Shown in pieces: positions 50,210-59,038 of a DNA stretch of 64,000 nucleotides; position 1 is the first letter of the stretch; each line of letters starts with the position of its first letter. The position numbers and the translations under genes are program-made. The notes below the pieces were generated by a model that had not been told where the DNA came from, searched no databases, and saw nothing but the letters and a program-made list of their open reading frames with translations. Origin of the DNA: Streptomyces sp. AC555_RSS877 (GTDB lineage Bacteria; Actinomycetota; Actinomycetes; Streptomycetales; Streptomycetaceae); the NCBI RefSeq assembly GCF_019049245.1, contig NZ_JAGMUK010000016.1:1-64000 (forward strand), read 5' to 3'.

Positions 50210-51445
50210 TTACTCCCCGTTCTGCGACCAGGCCGCGGTGAGCGCGGTGACCGGGTCACTGTCGGCTGGTGCGACGGGCCACCATTCGCCGTCGTCGTCC
50301 TGGAGGTAGGGGTACCAGCGGGCGTCGGGGCCCAGACGCAGCTGGATGCCGTGGTGGATGAGGGTGAGGCGGTTGCGCCAGGTTCTGAGGTGTGTGGGGG
50401 AGTCGGTCATCTCGGCGAGGGCCGCGTCCAGGGCGGTGCGGGCGGCCTTCATCACCGTCGGGTCGGGGGCGTGGGGCTGTTCGGCGACGGTGATGCCCGT
50501 GGGGCCGCCGTGGTGCCAGGCGCGGGTGAGGCGTGCGAAGACAGTGGGTTTGGTGCCGGTGTTCTGGATCAGGTGGTGGAACCACTCGGGTCCGGGGTTG
50601 CTTGCGGCGATGCGGACGGCGTCCTGGTGCTGGGTCAGGTGCAGGTCGGCGGTGTCGCCCTCGAGGAGCCGGGCGGCGCGCGCGGTGGCGTCGGCCATGA
50701 GGCGTTCCAGGTCCGCGGCGGCCAGGCCGGTGCCGGGTGGCGGGGCGACGGGCAGTGCTGTGGTGTGGGCGGCGGGTTCCGGGAGTTCGGGCAGTTCGGG
50801 CGGCTCTTCGGCCCAGTGGGCGTAAGCGGCGGCGGCCGGGATGCCGGCCGGTGCCGGTGGGGCGGCGGTCTCCTGTGCTGCCGTACGGAGTGTGCGCAGC
50901 TGGGCGAAGATCTCCTCACGACCGCGGCCGCGCAGCGTGAAGAGCACGAACGGGTCGGTGTCGATGGTGGCGGCGATGGCGTAGCAGAGTGCGGCGGCGT
51001 GCTTGCAGGGGTGTCCCCAGTCGGGGCAGGAGCACTCCGGATCGAGCTCGGTGGGCAGTGGGAGCAGTGGGACGCCTGCGTGCCGGGCGTCGTCCACGAG
51101 TTCGGCGGGCATCTCGTCGTCGAGAAGTGCTGCGAGATGCCCGGCGCGGGCCGCGATCGTGTCGAGCAGGGTGTCCCACTGAGGGTCGGTGAGGACGGGC
51201 AGGTGGACTGAGGAGCGGTATGGGCGTGGACGGCTGCCCTGGACAGCGGCATTGACCTTGCCCGGAGCGACGGTGACCGGGCCGACCATGCCTTTGCGGG
51301 CGTAGGTGCGTCCGCGCGAGAGCCGTCCTGCGTCCAGGGTGGAGTCCTCCAGGGCGGCCACCCATGCCTGGCCCCACCAGGTCGCGGCGAAGGCCCGCTT
51401 GCCGCGGGCGGGCGCACGGCGCTGGCCGGGGACAGCGGGGCTCAT
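50210..51445 (-). CDS. SWIM zinc-finger protein
   Basis: 411 residues from ATG 51445, overlapping the SNF2 stop by ATGA. N-terminal ATWWGQAWVAALE and RGRTYARKG, then CSCPDWGHPCKH (C138, C140, C147, H149), the CxCxnCxH SWIM motif for zinc and nucleic-acid or protein binding. The rest is Pro/Ala-rich with a C-terminal domain of unknown fold. SWIM proteins are commonly encoded with this SNF2 helicase type in actinobacteria, so they probably act together. Confidence 0.87.
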   Translation of the reverse strand: MSPAVPGQRRAPARGKRAFAATWWGQAWVAALEDSTLDAGRLSRGRTYARKGMVGPVTVAPGKVNAAVQGSRPRPYRSSVHLPVLTDPQWDTLLDTIAARAGHLAALLDDEMPAELVDDARHAGVPLLPLPTELDPECSCPDWGHPCKHAAALCYAIAATIDTDPFVLFTLRGRGREEIFAQLRTLRTAAQETAAPPAPAGIPAAAAYAHWAEEPPELPELPEPAAHTTALPVAPPPGTGLAAADLERLMADATARAARLLEGDTADLHLTQHQDAVRIAASNPGPEWFHHLIQNTGTKPTVFARLTRAWHHGGPTGITVAEQPHAPDPTVMKAARTALDAALAEMTDSPTHLRTWRNRLTLIHHGIQLRLGPDARWYPYLQDDDGEWWPVAPADSDPVTALTAAWSQNGE

Positions 51446-54330
51446 GACTGCCTGCCCAGGGCGACGAGTTCGGCGAGGTCGGCGTCGGACAGTTCGGTCA
51501 GGGCTGCCTCGCCGGAGCCGACGACGGCGTCGGCGAGGGCGCGCTTGGCTTCGAGCAGCTTCGCCACCTTGTCCTCCACGGTTCCCTCCGCGAGGAGCTT
51601 GTGTACCTGGACGGGTTTGTCCTGGCCGATGCGGTAGGCGCGGTCGGTGGCCTGGTCCTCGACGGCCGGGTTCCACCAGCGGTCGTAGTGCACGACGTGA
51701 GTGGCGCGGGTGAGATTGAGTCCGGTGCCCGCCGCCTTCAACGACAGCAGGAACACCGGCACTTCACCGCGCTCGAAGCGGTCCACCATCTCCTCGCGCC
51801 GCGCGACGGGGGTGCCGCCGTGCAGGAAGAGAGCGGGGACGCCGCGCTCGGCCAGATGCTTCTCCAGCAGAGCCGCCATCTGTTTGTACTGCGTGAAGAC
51901 CAGCACGGATTCGCCTTCGGCGGTGATGGTGTCGAGAAGTTCGTCGAGCAGGTCGAGCTTGCCCGAGCGGCCCCGCAGGGGAGTGGACTGGCGCAGGCTG
52001 TGCTCTCTCAAATACTGGGCGGGGTGGTTGCAGATCTGCTTCAGCGCGGTGAGCAGCTTGAGTACCAGACCGCGCCGGGCGATGCCCTCCGATTCCGCGA
52101 TCTTCGCCATGGTCTCGCGGACCTGTGCCTCGTACAGGCTCGTCTGCTCGGCCGTCAGCGGGACGACGTGGTCGGTCTCGGTCTTGGGCGGCAGTTCGGG
52201 CGCGATGCCGGGGTCGGACTTCTTGCGGCGCAACAGGAAGGGACGTACGAGACGGGACAGGCGCTCGGCTGCCTCGGGATCCTCGCCCGCCTCGATGGCG
52301 CGGGCATGCCGGTCACGGAAGGCGGTGAGTGTGCCGAGGAGCCCGGGGGTGGTCCAGTCGAGCAGTGCCCACAGCTCGGAGAGGTTGTTCTCCACGGGGG
52401 TGCCGGTGAGAGCGACGCGGGCGCGGGCGGGCAGGGCGCGCAGTTCGCGGGCGGTGACGGCGTAGGGGTTCTTGACGTGCTGGGCCTCGTCGGCGGCCAC
52501 CAGCGACCAGGCTGTCTCGGCGAGCACTTCGCGGTCGCGGCGCAGTACCCCGTAGGTGACCAGGACGATCTCGTCGCCGGCCAGTTCCTTGAGGTGGCGG
52601 TCGCCGCCGTGGTAGCGGCGTACGGGGGTGAGCGGTGCGAATCTGGCGGCCTCGCGCTGCCAGTTGCCGAGCAGGGAGGCCGGGCAGACGACAAGGGTGG
52701 GGCCCGCGGTGGTGGGGTCGCCCTGGCGGTGCAGGTGCAGAGCGAGCAAGGTGATGGTCTTGCCCAGGCCCATGTCGTCGGCGAGACAGCCGCCGAGGCC
52801 GAGTGCGCACATCTCGGCCAGCCAGGCCAGGCCCCGCTTCTGGTACTCGCGCAACGTGGCCTTGAGGGCGGCGGGCTGGGGCACGGGGGTGCGGGACTCG
52901 GGGTCGCGGATACGAGCGACCAAGTCGCCGAGCGCACCGACCGCCGCACAGGGGACCCGGTCACCGTCCCGCTCGGTCTCGCCGGTCAGCGCGGCGCTCA
53001 ACGCCTCCATGGGGGTGAGTGGTTCCATCCGGCGGCGCTTGGCGCGGGCCACCAGCTTCGGGTCGGCGAGAACCCACTGGTCGCGAAGCCGGACGAGGGG
53101 ACGGCGTGACTCCGCGAGAGCATCCATCTCGGCCTCGGTGAGCGGCTCGCCGCCGAGGGAGACCTGCCAGCGGAAGTCGAGGAGTGCCTCGGTGTCCAGC
53201 AGGCCGCCCGCGGCGGAACCGGGGGCGGTGCGCTGCCCGATCTCCGCGGTCGCGGTGAGTGCCTTGACCAGTTCGCGCGGCCAGTGCACGTCGACACCGG
53301 CCGCGCGCAGCGCGTCCGTGGCGTCCCCGAGGAGTTCGAAGGCTTCGTCGTCGGTCAACCGGAGCTGATCGGGAGCGGCATCGTCCAGCAGCCTCCGCAG
53401 CGGGGACCAGGCGCGGGCGCCGCGGCGCAGGGCGAGCAGGGTCTCGGTCTCGGCGCGTGGGCCGAGCAGCCGCTCCACTTCGGCCGGCTCGCTCCAGAGT
53501 CGTGCGGCCTCGATGACGAGCGCCGGGTCCGCCGCGGTGTGCAGTTGCAGGACGGCCCGGAACTGCCGTCGGCGTCCTTCGGGTACGTCGACGCGCAGGG
53601 AGACACCGACCTCGGCGGTGAGCGCCGCCTGGGTTTCCTCGGCCCATTCACGCAACGTCGGCACGGCGCGGGCCTCGCGCCAGGCGTACGGCAGCGCTCC
53701 CATGGCGAGCGGCGCGGCCGGCGTACGGACCAGATCGTCGGCGACCGCGTCGCAGAACTGGCGTACCAGCGCAACCGGTTCGGCGATCCGTACCGGAGCA
53801 GGGCCAGGCTCGGGCAGGCAGTGGGCGTGTGGCGGGAAGGCGGCGGCCAGGGCGTCCAGCGTCTGGCGCTGGGCGGCGGTAAAGGGACCCACCTGCCAGG
53901 TGTCGTAACCGGCGGGGGTGAGCGCCGGGTGGAGGCGGCCGTCGGCGAGCAGCCGCAGCGCGAAGCGAGTGGCGGCCTGCCAGGCGGCGCCGGAGGGATG
54001 CGTCGGCTCCGCATTGGCCAGGGCGGAGACAGCGACGGCGACAGGCAGCGCGTAACCCTCGACCCTGCGCCGCCTGACCGAGCGGCCGTGCGGCAGGACC
54101 AGCTCCACCGCCTCGGTCTCAAGGCCGGTGGGCGCCCTACTGTCTCGGGCTGCTGCCCCCGTCGGCCTCCACAGCAGCAGCCGCCCAAGGCGGGCGGGCT
54201 CACCGGGCAGGAACACCGCCGCCCAGCCGGCGCCGAGCAGCTCCCTCACGAAGGCGGATGTTTCCTGCCGGGCCAGCGGCGGCGCGCTCCTCGCGCCCGT
54301 ACTCGGCTCTCGTACGACGACTCGTGCCAC
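51442..54330 (-). CDS. SNF2-family DEAD/DEAH-like helicase
   Basis: 962 residues from GTG 54330 (GGCGGAAG upstream); frame continuing to 54477 is unlikely coding. N-terminal 480 residues form the bacterial SNF2_N-associated region. Helicase core: CLADDMGLGKTITLLALHLH (motif I), VAADEAQHVKN (II), ALTGTPVENNLSELWALLDW (III), GTGLNLTRATHVVHYDRWWN (V) and DRAYRIGQ (VI). DNA translocase of the RapA/SNF2 type. All key motifs are intact. Coupled to the SWIM gene. Role unknown: DNA repair, transcription or defence are all possible. Confidence 0.92.
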   Translation of the reverse strand: MARVVVREPSTGARSAPPLARQETSAFVRELLGAGWAAVFLPGEPARLGRLLLWRPTGAAARDSRAPTGLETEAVELVLPHGRSVRRRRVEGYALPVAVAVSALANAEPTHPSGAAWQAATRFALRLLADGRLHPALTPAGYDTWQVGPFTAAQRQTLDALAAAFPPHAHCLPEPGPAPVRIAEPVALVRQFCDAVADDLVRTPAAPLAMGALPYAWREARAVPTLREWAEETQAALTAEVGVSLRVDVPEGRRRQFRAVLQLHTAADPALVIEAARLWSEPAEVERLLGPRAETETLLALRRGARAWSPLRRLLDDAAPDQLRLTDDEAFELLGDATDALRAAGVDVHWPRELVKALTATAEIGQRTAPGSAAGGLLDTEALLDFRWQVSLGGEPLTEAEMDALAESRRPLVRLRDQWVLADPKLVARAKRRRMEPLTPMEALSAALTGETERDGDRVPCAAVGALGDLVARIRDPESRTPVPQPAALKATLREYQKRGLAWLAEMCALGLGGCLADDMGLGKTITLLALHLHRQGDPTTAGPTLVVCPASLLGNWQREAARFAPLTPVRRYHGGDRHLKELAGDEIVLVTYGVLRRDREVLAETAWSLVAADEAQHVKNPYAVTARELRALPARARVALTGTPVENNLSELWALLDWTTPGLLGTLTAFRDRHARAIEAGEDPEAAERLSRLVRPFLLRRKKSDPGIAPELPPKTETDHVVPLTAEQTSLYEAQVRETMAKIAESEGIARRGLVLKLLTALKQICNHPAQYLREHSLRQSTPLRGRSGKLDLLDELLDTITAEGESVLVFTQYKQMAALLEKHLAERGVPALFLHGGTPVARREEMVDRFERGEVPVFLLSLKAAGTGLNLTRATHVVHYDRWWNPAVEDQATDRAYRIGQDKPVQVHKLLAEGTVEDKVAKLLEAKRALADAVVGSGEAALTELSDADLAELVALGRQS

Positions 54331-54515
54331 TGTCTTCCGCCCTGTCGCTTGCCGGACCCTCCCCTGGGCCGCGCTCACTACCGAACCCCACCAGGCAACG
54401 CCACACGCCGGCAACCGCGAGCCTTGGCTTGACTGCTGGCGACGGCGCCACGACGGATACACCGCTGCTGAACACACCGGTCCTCAACCGTACGGTGCGG
54501 CGCTACGGTGAGGCC

Positions 54516-54827
54516 GTGAGCACCTGGGACCCAGTCGCGCTGGAGGCGTTGATCGAAGAGGCCACCGTCGACGCCTACGGCGAGGATGAGCAGGTCACCG
54601 GCTTCTTCACGATGATCGAGGAGAGCCTTGCCGTGCCGTTCAGCACGACTGTTCTCGGCGTCGACGTGAGCGTGGTCGGTGTCGATCTGGCCGAGGACGG
54701 GCGCGTGGTCGCACGCTGCGCCCGGGGGCCGGTCCGACAGGACATCGGAATTCTGGACCTGCCGCTGCCGGAACCTGCCCCCAAGGGCTGGCAATGGATC
54801 GAGGCATACCGCTACTGGGCCCGCTGA
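54516..54827 (+). CDS. Small acidic protein (annotated elsewhere as calcium-binding), unknown function
   Basis: 103 residues from GTG 54516 (GGTGAGG upstream). Acidic N-terminus (LEALIEEATVDAYGEDEQ), then FTMIEESLAVPFSTTVLGVD, GILDLPLPEPAPKGWQWIEA. I recall close relatives labelled calcium-binding protein, but no EF-hand is visible. Divergent from the SNF2 gene. Confidence 0.75.
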   Translation: MSTWDPVALEALIEEATVDAYGEDEQVTGFFTMIEESLAVPFSTTVLGVDVSVVGVDLAEDGRVVARCARGPVRQDIGILDLPLPEPAPKGWQWIEAYRYWAR

Positions 54828-54931
54828 ACCGGCGCGTCGCACAACTGCCCGGCTGAGCTCCAGCTCGAACGTACAGTCGCCCCGACTGCCGCTGACCGGA
54901 CCGACTGCGGGGAACAGAGAGCACGCAGCGC

Positions 54932-54956
54932 GCATACCGCAGTATGCTTGCCGCTA
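54932..54956 (+). promoter_or_regulatory. Autoregulatory operator and leaderless promoter of the TA pair
   Basis: GCATAC-CGCA-GTATGC (54932-54947) is a perfect 6-bp inverted repeat. It overlaps the -10 TATGCT (54943-54948), which lies 7 nt before the antitoxin ATG, so transcription would begin at the start codon and the bound antitoxin would block RNA polymerase. Confidence 0.65.
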
Positions 54957-55204
54957 TGGCTGACACCACACGCATCACGGTGACACTCCCCACCGAGCAG
55001 GTGGCGGAGCTGAAGAAGATCACGGACAACATCTCCGGCTACGTGGCCGAAGCGGTCGCCAGGCAGATCCGGCACCAGCTCCTGGGGGCCGACATGCGCA
55101 GCCACACGGACGAGCACGGGGCCTTCAGTGAGGAAGAGCTGGCCGAGGCGCGGGCGCGGATCTTCGGTACGACGTCGGCCGCCGGCGGCGCGAGCGCCGC
55201 GTGA
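54956..55204 (+). CDS. Antitoxin of a VapBC-like pair (ribbon-helix-helix)
   Basis: 82 residues from ATG 54956. N-terminal TRITVTLPTEQVAELKKITD is a ribbon-helix-helix DNA-binding segment (CopG/VapB type), and the C-terminus is acidic (EHGAFSEEELAEARARIF), the part that usually wraps the toxin. Overlaps the toxin gene by GTGA. Binds the palindrome just upstream, by inference, to repress the pair. Confidence 0.87.
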   Translation: MADTTRITVTLPTEQVAELKKITDNISGYVAEAVARQIRHQLLGADMRSHTDEHGAFSEEELAEARARIFGTTSAAGGASAA

Positions 55205-55602
55205 GCGGGCACATCGAGACCGTCGTCCTGGACAGCGAGGGGCTGTCGGCCTGGGTGGCGCAGGACCGGAAGGTCCTGGCGATGTTCCAGGTGTTCCACG
55301 ACATGGGAGCGGACCTTGTCGTCAGCGCCAACACCATCGTGGAGGTGAGCCACGCCAGGGTGAACCTGTCCCGACTGCAATGGGCGCTCTCCCGGGTCAA
55401 GGTGGAGCCGATCACGGAGGCAGCGGCCAAGGCGGCGGCCCAACTGCTCAAGGGCGCCGGTCTGCATGGACACAAGTACGCGATCGACGCCACCGTCGCG
55501 GAAGCGGCCTTGCGTCAGCCTGGCCCGGTCGCCATCCTCACGTCGGGTGTCGATGACATGACCCGGCTGTGCGGCAGCAAGGTCCGGATGATCGGGCTAT
55601 GA
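55201..55602 (+). CDS. PIN-domain toxin of a VapBC-like pair
   Basis: 133 residues from GTG 55201. PIN ribonuclease fold with acidic residues D11 (VVLDSE), E48 (IVEVS), D96 (AIDATVAE) and D118/D119 near the end, the metal-binding set for RNA cleavage. VapC toxins cut tRNA or rRNA and stop translation until bound by antitoxin. Appears intact. Located in a region of element scars, as stabilising TA pairs often are. Confidence 0.88.
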   Translation: MSGHIETVVLDSEGLSAWVAQDRKVLAMFQVFHDMGADLVVSANTIVEVSHARVNLSRLQWALSRVKVEPITEAAAKAAAQLLKGAGLHGHKYAIDATVAEAALRQPGPVAILTSGVDDMTRLCGSKVRMIGL

Positions 55603-56038
55603 CCGCGACATCGTCCCGGGACCATGGACAGATCCGCGTGGATCCGCCGAGACCAGAGTCGCCGCAGGCCAACCCGTGATGGGTGAATCAGGCATCGACG
55701 GATGCTGGGGCATGACTGCGTTCGATGCCGAAGCTCCTCAGGGCGCAACACCTGCTGGCGGCTCAGGGCGGCGACTGCCTCTTCGTCTACGCCGTAGAGG
55801 ACGGCCAACTCATCGTGTGGGTTCTGGCGGCCGGTAACCGTCGTGACGTATCCCGTCAGATGGTGTGGCTCCCCGCAGTCTGCGCCGGTCGACCCATAGG
55901 ACGTGAGCGTGCGCCTTTCCTGCTTGAGGCAATGTCCTAAATGTCGCCTATAAATGCAACCGGAACTGCAACCAAGGCATGCCGAAGAGCCGGACCGCAA
56001 TGAACGGTCCAGCTCTCCGTTTCGCCTGGTCAGGCGGC
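55603..56038. other. Scar region with a RelE-like fragment
   Basis: No intact gene. It holds the RelE-like piece listed separately and a terminator-like hairpin at 55986-56016 (GGACCG/CGGTCC core). Confidence 0.5.
55767..55856 (+). pseudogene. RelE-type toxin C-terminal remnant
   Basis: About 30 codons in one plus frame read GGDCLFVYAVEDGQLIVWVL then AAGNRRDVSR, closely resembling the RelE C-terminus G-(D/E)-YRV-x-Y-x-(V/I)-(D/E)-DG-x(3)-V-x-V-(L/V)-x(2)-G-H-RR-(D/E)-V-YR. The key Arg and Tyr/His residues are replaced and nothing upstream matches. Short, so tentative. Confidence 0.45.
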
Positions 56039-56039
56039 T

Positions 56040-56097
56040 GCGAAGGATACGAGATTCGAACTCGTGAGGGGTTGCCCCCAACACGCTTTCCAACTGT
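56040..56097 (-). repeat. tRNA-Ser(GGA) 3' half, copy 1 (att scar)
   Basis: Minus strand reads from the anticodon arm (TTGGAAA) through the variable and T arms (GAGTTCGAATCTC) to a mutated acceptor end. Identical over 54 nt (56044-56097) to 57780-57833. The 5' half of the tRNA is absent, so it is an integration scar, not a functional gene. Confidence 0.8.
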
Positions 56098-56228
56098 CCG
56101 CATGGCCGTTCCGGGCCGTCCGTGGACGTTCGCGTGGCAGTTGAGGCGGCTCGCCTGAACGGACGTGAACCACGGCGCATGTCCACACGCTGGACAAAGA
56201 CCAGGACAACGGCCCGACCGGAGTCCGG

Positions 56229-57503
56229 TCAGAACTTCAGCACCTCGCGGTCGAGCGGATACCGCGCACGGTGAGGGCCCTCGTACGGCGAGGGCGTGAT
56301 CGGCAGGACGCCGGTCGGCTGCAGGCCCAGGTTGTCGTCCCAGAGCCGGGGTTCGACCTGTCCGAGGACGCGGAAGTGCCGGAAGGTGAACGGCGGGCTG
56401 TCGGTCGGGAAGGGCTCGGCTGTGGTCATCACCTGGAAGTGCAGGTGTGGCGTGGAGGAGTTGCCGCTGTTGCCGATCAGCGCGAGGACCCGGCCGGATT
56501 CGACCCAGTCGCCCTCCCGGACGGTGAGCGAGCCGGGTTTCAGGTGGGCGTAGAGCAGATAGCGGCCCGGCGCGACTTCCACGGTGACGTGGTTGCCGAC
56601 GGTTTCCTCGATCGGCGGGGTGGGCGGTGTGAGGGGCGGTGGTTGGTCCGGGAGTCCGTCCTGGACGTCCACTACTCTGCCGCCGGCCGAGGCCACGACC
56701 GGCTGACGGTAGCTCAGGTAGCTGGTGAGCTGTGTGGGGTCGCCTTCCCAGGTCTGCCCCCGCCTGCCGACGCGGTACCAGTCGATCGCGAAGCGCTGCG
56801 GCACGTAGAAGCGACCGTTGATCGCGGCGAGGCCGCGCCGGTGGTGGGTGTTGCCGCAGCACGACTCGCTGGAGTACCAGGTGCCGGGGCGGACCGGCGG
56901 GCTCAGGTTCAACGGCGGGGTACCGGCGATCCGGGTGGCCTGCACCGTCTCCTCGAAGGCGGCGGGGCCGGAGGGGGCCAGGATCGCACCCGAGAGGTGG
57001 TGTTCGAGGACCTTGGGCGCCATCTGACCGCGGCTGAGGATCAGGTCGAGCCAGATGATCCACTTCTGGGAGCCCTGGATGACGGTCGGCGTCGGCGCCG
57101 GGGGCGCCGGGGTGTACCCGTCCGCACCCGGCAGGGGGTCGCCCACCGGATTGGCGGCCTCGGCCAGCGCCCGCCCGCTCAGCGAGCCGATGACCCGGTG
57201 CGTGCGGGCGTCTCGGACGTCGACACGGTCGAGCCGCACCGGCGTGCTGCGGGGCAGGGAGCTCGTGGTGAGCAGTTCGTACGAGAGGTGCGTCTTCCCG
57301 TCCGTGGCGACGAACGGCGTCGGGTGGGTCATTACTGCCGCCGTCAACGGCGTGAACTGTGCGTCGGGCGCCGGAGTGGCCGCGCCGGTTCCGTATCCGG
57401 GTCCCGCTGAGGCCACCAGCATGCCGCCCGCGAGCAGGGCAGCGGCGAGCCCGCGAAGTAGCGGGCTGCGGCCTGTGCGGTTGCGAGGGTCGCGCTCTGC
57501 CAT
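56229..57503 (-). CDS. Secreted M23-family metallopeptidase
   Basis: 424 residues from ATG 57503 (GGAAGAG upstream). Signal peptide (LLRGLAAALLAGGMLVASAG), an N-terminal beta-rich region, and a LytM/M23 domain at about 250-390: RFAIDWYRV (D ligand region), VGNHVTVEVAPGRYLLYAHL, GNSGNSSTPHLHFQV with the HxH zinc motif. M23 enzymes cut peptidoglycan cross-links. The first zinc His position is Gln (PQRFAID), as in a Streptomyces subfamily I recall. It is flanked by two tRNA-Ser fragments and so may have arrived as cargo. Confidence 0.87.
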   Translation of the reverse strand: MAERDPRNRTGRSPLLRGLAAALLAGGMLVASAGPGYGTGAATPAPDAQFTPLTAAVMTHPTPFVATDGKTHLSYELLTTSSLPRSTPVRLDRVDVRDARTHRVIGSLSGRALAEAANPVGDPLPGADGYTPAPPAPTPTVIQGSQKWIIWLDLILSRGQMAPKVLEHHLSGAILAPSGPAAFEETVQATRIAGTPPLNLSPPVRPGTWYSSESCCGNTHHRRGLAAINGRFYVPQRFAIDWYRVGRRGQTWEGDPTQLTSYLSYRQPVVASAGGRVVDVQDGLPDQPPPLTPPTPPIEETVGNHVTVEVAPGRYLLYAHLKPGSLTVREGDWVESGRVLALIGNSGNSSTPHLHFQVMTTAEPFPTDSPPFTFRHFRVLGQVEPRLWDDNLGLQPTGVLPITPSPYEGPHRARYPLDREVLKF

Positions 57504-57718
57504 TGCGCTCTTCCATTCGTCGGATCCGGGGCCGTGAAGGCCCCGGCACGCCCCGCGCAGAGGCGCAGGCCCATGTAATCCGGCCCCGCGTCGCTCCGGG
57601 CGGAGGGCGCCGGAGTCAGGTGCCGGACTGCACCCGTCCAGCCGCATCGACCACGGAGTCCTCGCCTCACGGCAGCTTCGGGGCGTCGCACGTATGGACA
57701 ACGAGGTCTGAGAAACGT

Positions 57719-57752
57719 CGAAGGGCCCCACCGCGAACGGTGGGGCCCTTCG
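57719..57752 (-). terminator. Strong hairpin after the tRNA-Ser(GGA) fragment
   Basis: CGAAGGGCCCCACCG and CGGTGGGGCCCTTCG, 15-bp stem, loop CGAA. Probably the native terminator of the original tRNA-Ser gene. Confidence 0.8.
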
Positions 57753-57775
57753 ACATCGTGCCCGGTGAGGCACTG

Positions 57776-57833
57776 GCGGAGGATACGAGATTCGAACTCG
57801 TGAGGGGTTGCCCCCAACACGCTTTCCAACTGT
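57776..57833 (-). repeat. tRNA-Ser(GGA) 3' half, copy 2 (att scar)
   Basis: Same 54-nt block as copy 1 but with an intact acceptor 3' strand (TATCCTCCGC) and followed by a 15-bp terminator. The 5' half of the tRNA is missing; sequence beyond 57833 is unrelated. Confidence 0.82.
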
Positions 57834-57973
57834 GGTGGTGTTTCGCTGGGCCGCGTACAGGGCCGTTCACCTGCGTTCATGGGCGGCCGGTCGCTGGAGC
57901 GGCTACGGGCTTCGGTCTCGTCTGAACGGCCGTGAACGGCGCTGAATGAGACGGAAACTGAGACGGACGGGGC

Positions 57974-58882
57974 TCACCAGGTTTTCGCGGCGGCCAGCAG
58001 GTGCTCGCGGACGAGTGTTACGTGTGGATTGGTGGAGCTGCCCGGGCGCTGGACGAGGTAGGAGGTGTTGATTGGCGGGTCCTCCGGCTGGTGCAGCAGA
58101 CGGAGGACGCCGGAGGCGAGTTCGGTGCGGCACAGATAGCTGGGCAGGACGCTCCAGCCGGCGCCGACGGTGACGGCGGTGAGGACGCTGCGTAGGTCGG
58201 GGACTGTGATGGCGGCCTGGGCGTGCAGGCGGCGGTCGAAGACGTGGCGCCAGTAGCGGCGGGCGATGGGCAGATCCTCGGCGTAGGCGATCAGCGGGAG
58301 GCTCTCCAGGGCAGTGGGCAGCTCCTGCCCCTTGAGCCGTTCTGCCCATACCGGTGCGGCGACCAGGACGAACTCCTCGTCGCCGAGGAGTTCGGCGTGC
58401 AGCGTCCGGCCACGGGGCCGCCGGGTGGCGATGACGAGGTCGTGGCGTCCGGCCCGCAGTTCTTCGAGAAGTGATTCGGTCAGCCCGGTGGCCACCCGCA
58501 GCCGGACGCCCTTCGCGACCAGCTGGGCCAGCACCGTGAGGCCGAGAGTGCCCAGGAACTCCGCGGGTCCCGCCAAATGGACCGGCGCCACGGTGCTGCT
58601 CGGTTCCTCGCCGGTGATGACGGCCAACTGGTCGAGGGGCGCCGACAGCCGGGCGGCGAGTTCGTCCGCATGGGGCAGCGGAGTGACGCCTTGCGCCCGG
58701 CGTTCGAACAGCTCGCGACCCAGGCGCCTCTCCAGTGCCCGGATGTGCGTGGTGACGGTGGACTGCGACAGGCTCAGCTGACGCGCCGCGGCGGTGAAGG
58801 AGCCCAGGCGGTGCACCGCGAGGAAGGTGCGCAGCAGATTCAGGTCCAGCGGACCGGACCCATGAATGTCGTGATCGCTCAC
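57974..58882 (-). CDS. LysR-family transcriptional regulator
   Basis: 302 residues from GTG 58882. HTH at about 12-70 (LLRTFLAVHRLGSFTAAARQ, LSLSQSTVTTHIRALERRLG) and a substrate-binding domain after 90. Divergent from two DJ-1/PfpI genes; the gap of 156 nt holds a palindrome (58951) and a half-site, the usual LysR layout. It probably activates those genes in response to a small electrophile or metabolite. Confidence 0.92.
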   Translation of the reverse strand: MSDHDIHGSGPLDLNLLRTFLAVHRLGSFTAAARQLSLSQSTVTTHIRALERRLGRELFERRAQGVTPLPHADELAARLSAPLDQLAVITGEEPSSTVAPVHLAGPAEFLGTLGLTVLAQLVAKGVRLRVATGLTESLLEELRAGRHDLVIATRRPRGRTLHAELLGDEEFVLVAAPVWAERLKGQELPTALESLPLIAYAEDLPIARRYWRHVFDRRLHAQAAITVPDLRSVLTAVTVGAGWSVLPSYLCRTELASGVLRLLHQPEDPPINTSYLVQRPGSSTNPHVTLVREHLLAAAKTW

Positions 58883-58950
58883 GGCTTCGAGCCTACGAGG
58901 TAGGCATGCCGGCCAGGTCCCGTATGTCCCCGGACCAGGCATCGGTTCTT

Positions 58951-58965
58951 CGATACCCGGTATCG
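58951..58965. promoter_or_regulatory. LysR-type operator
   Basis: CGATACC-C-GGTATCG, perfect 7-bp inverted repeat, with a further half-site CGATAC at 58982-58987, between the LysR gene and the first DJ-1-like gene. Confidence 0.7.
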
Positions 58966-59038
58966 GGCTCTTCATTGGCGCCGATACATCAACAGCTTTA
59001 GCTTCGAAACCACGGGCCGCCCAGGAGACGAGGGAAAA

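Noticed and set aside
56040..56097. Functional tRNA-Ser(GGA)
   Set aside because: The 5' half is missing and the acceptor end is mutated.
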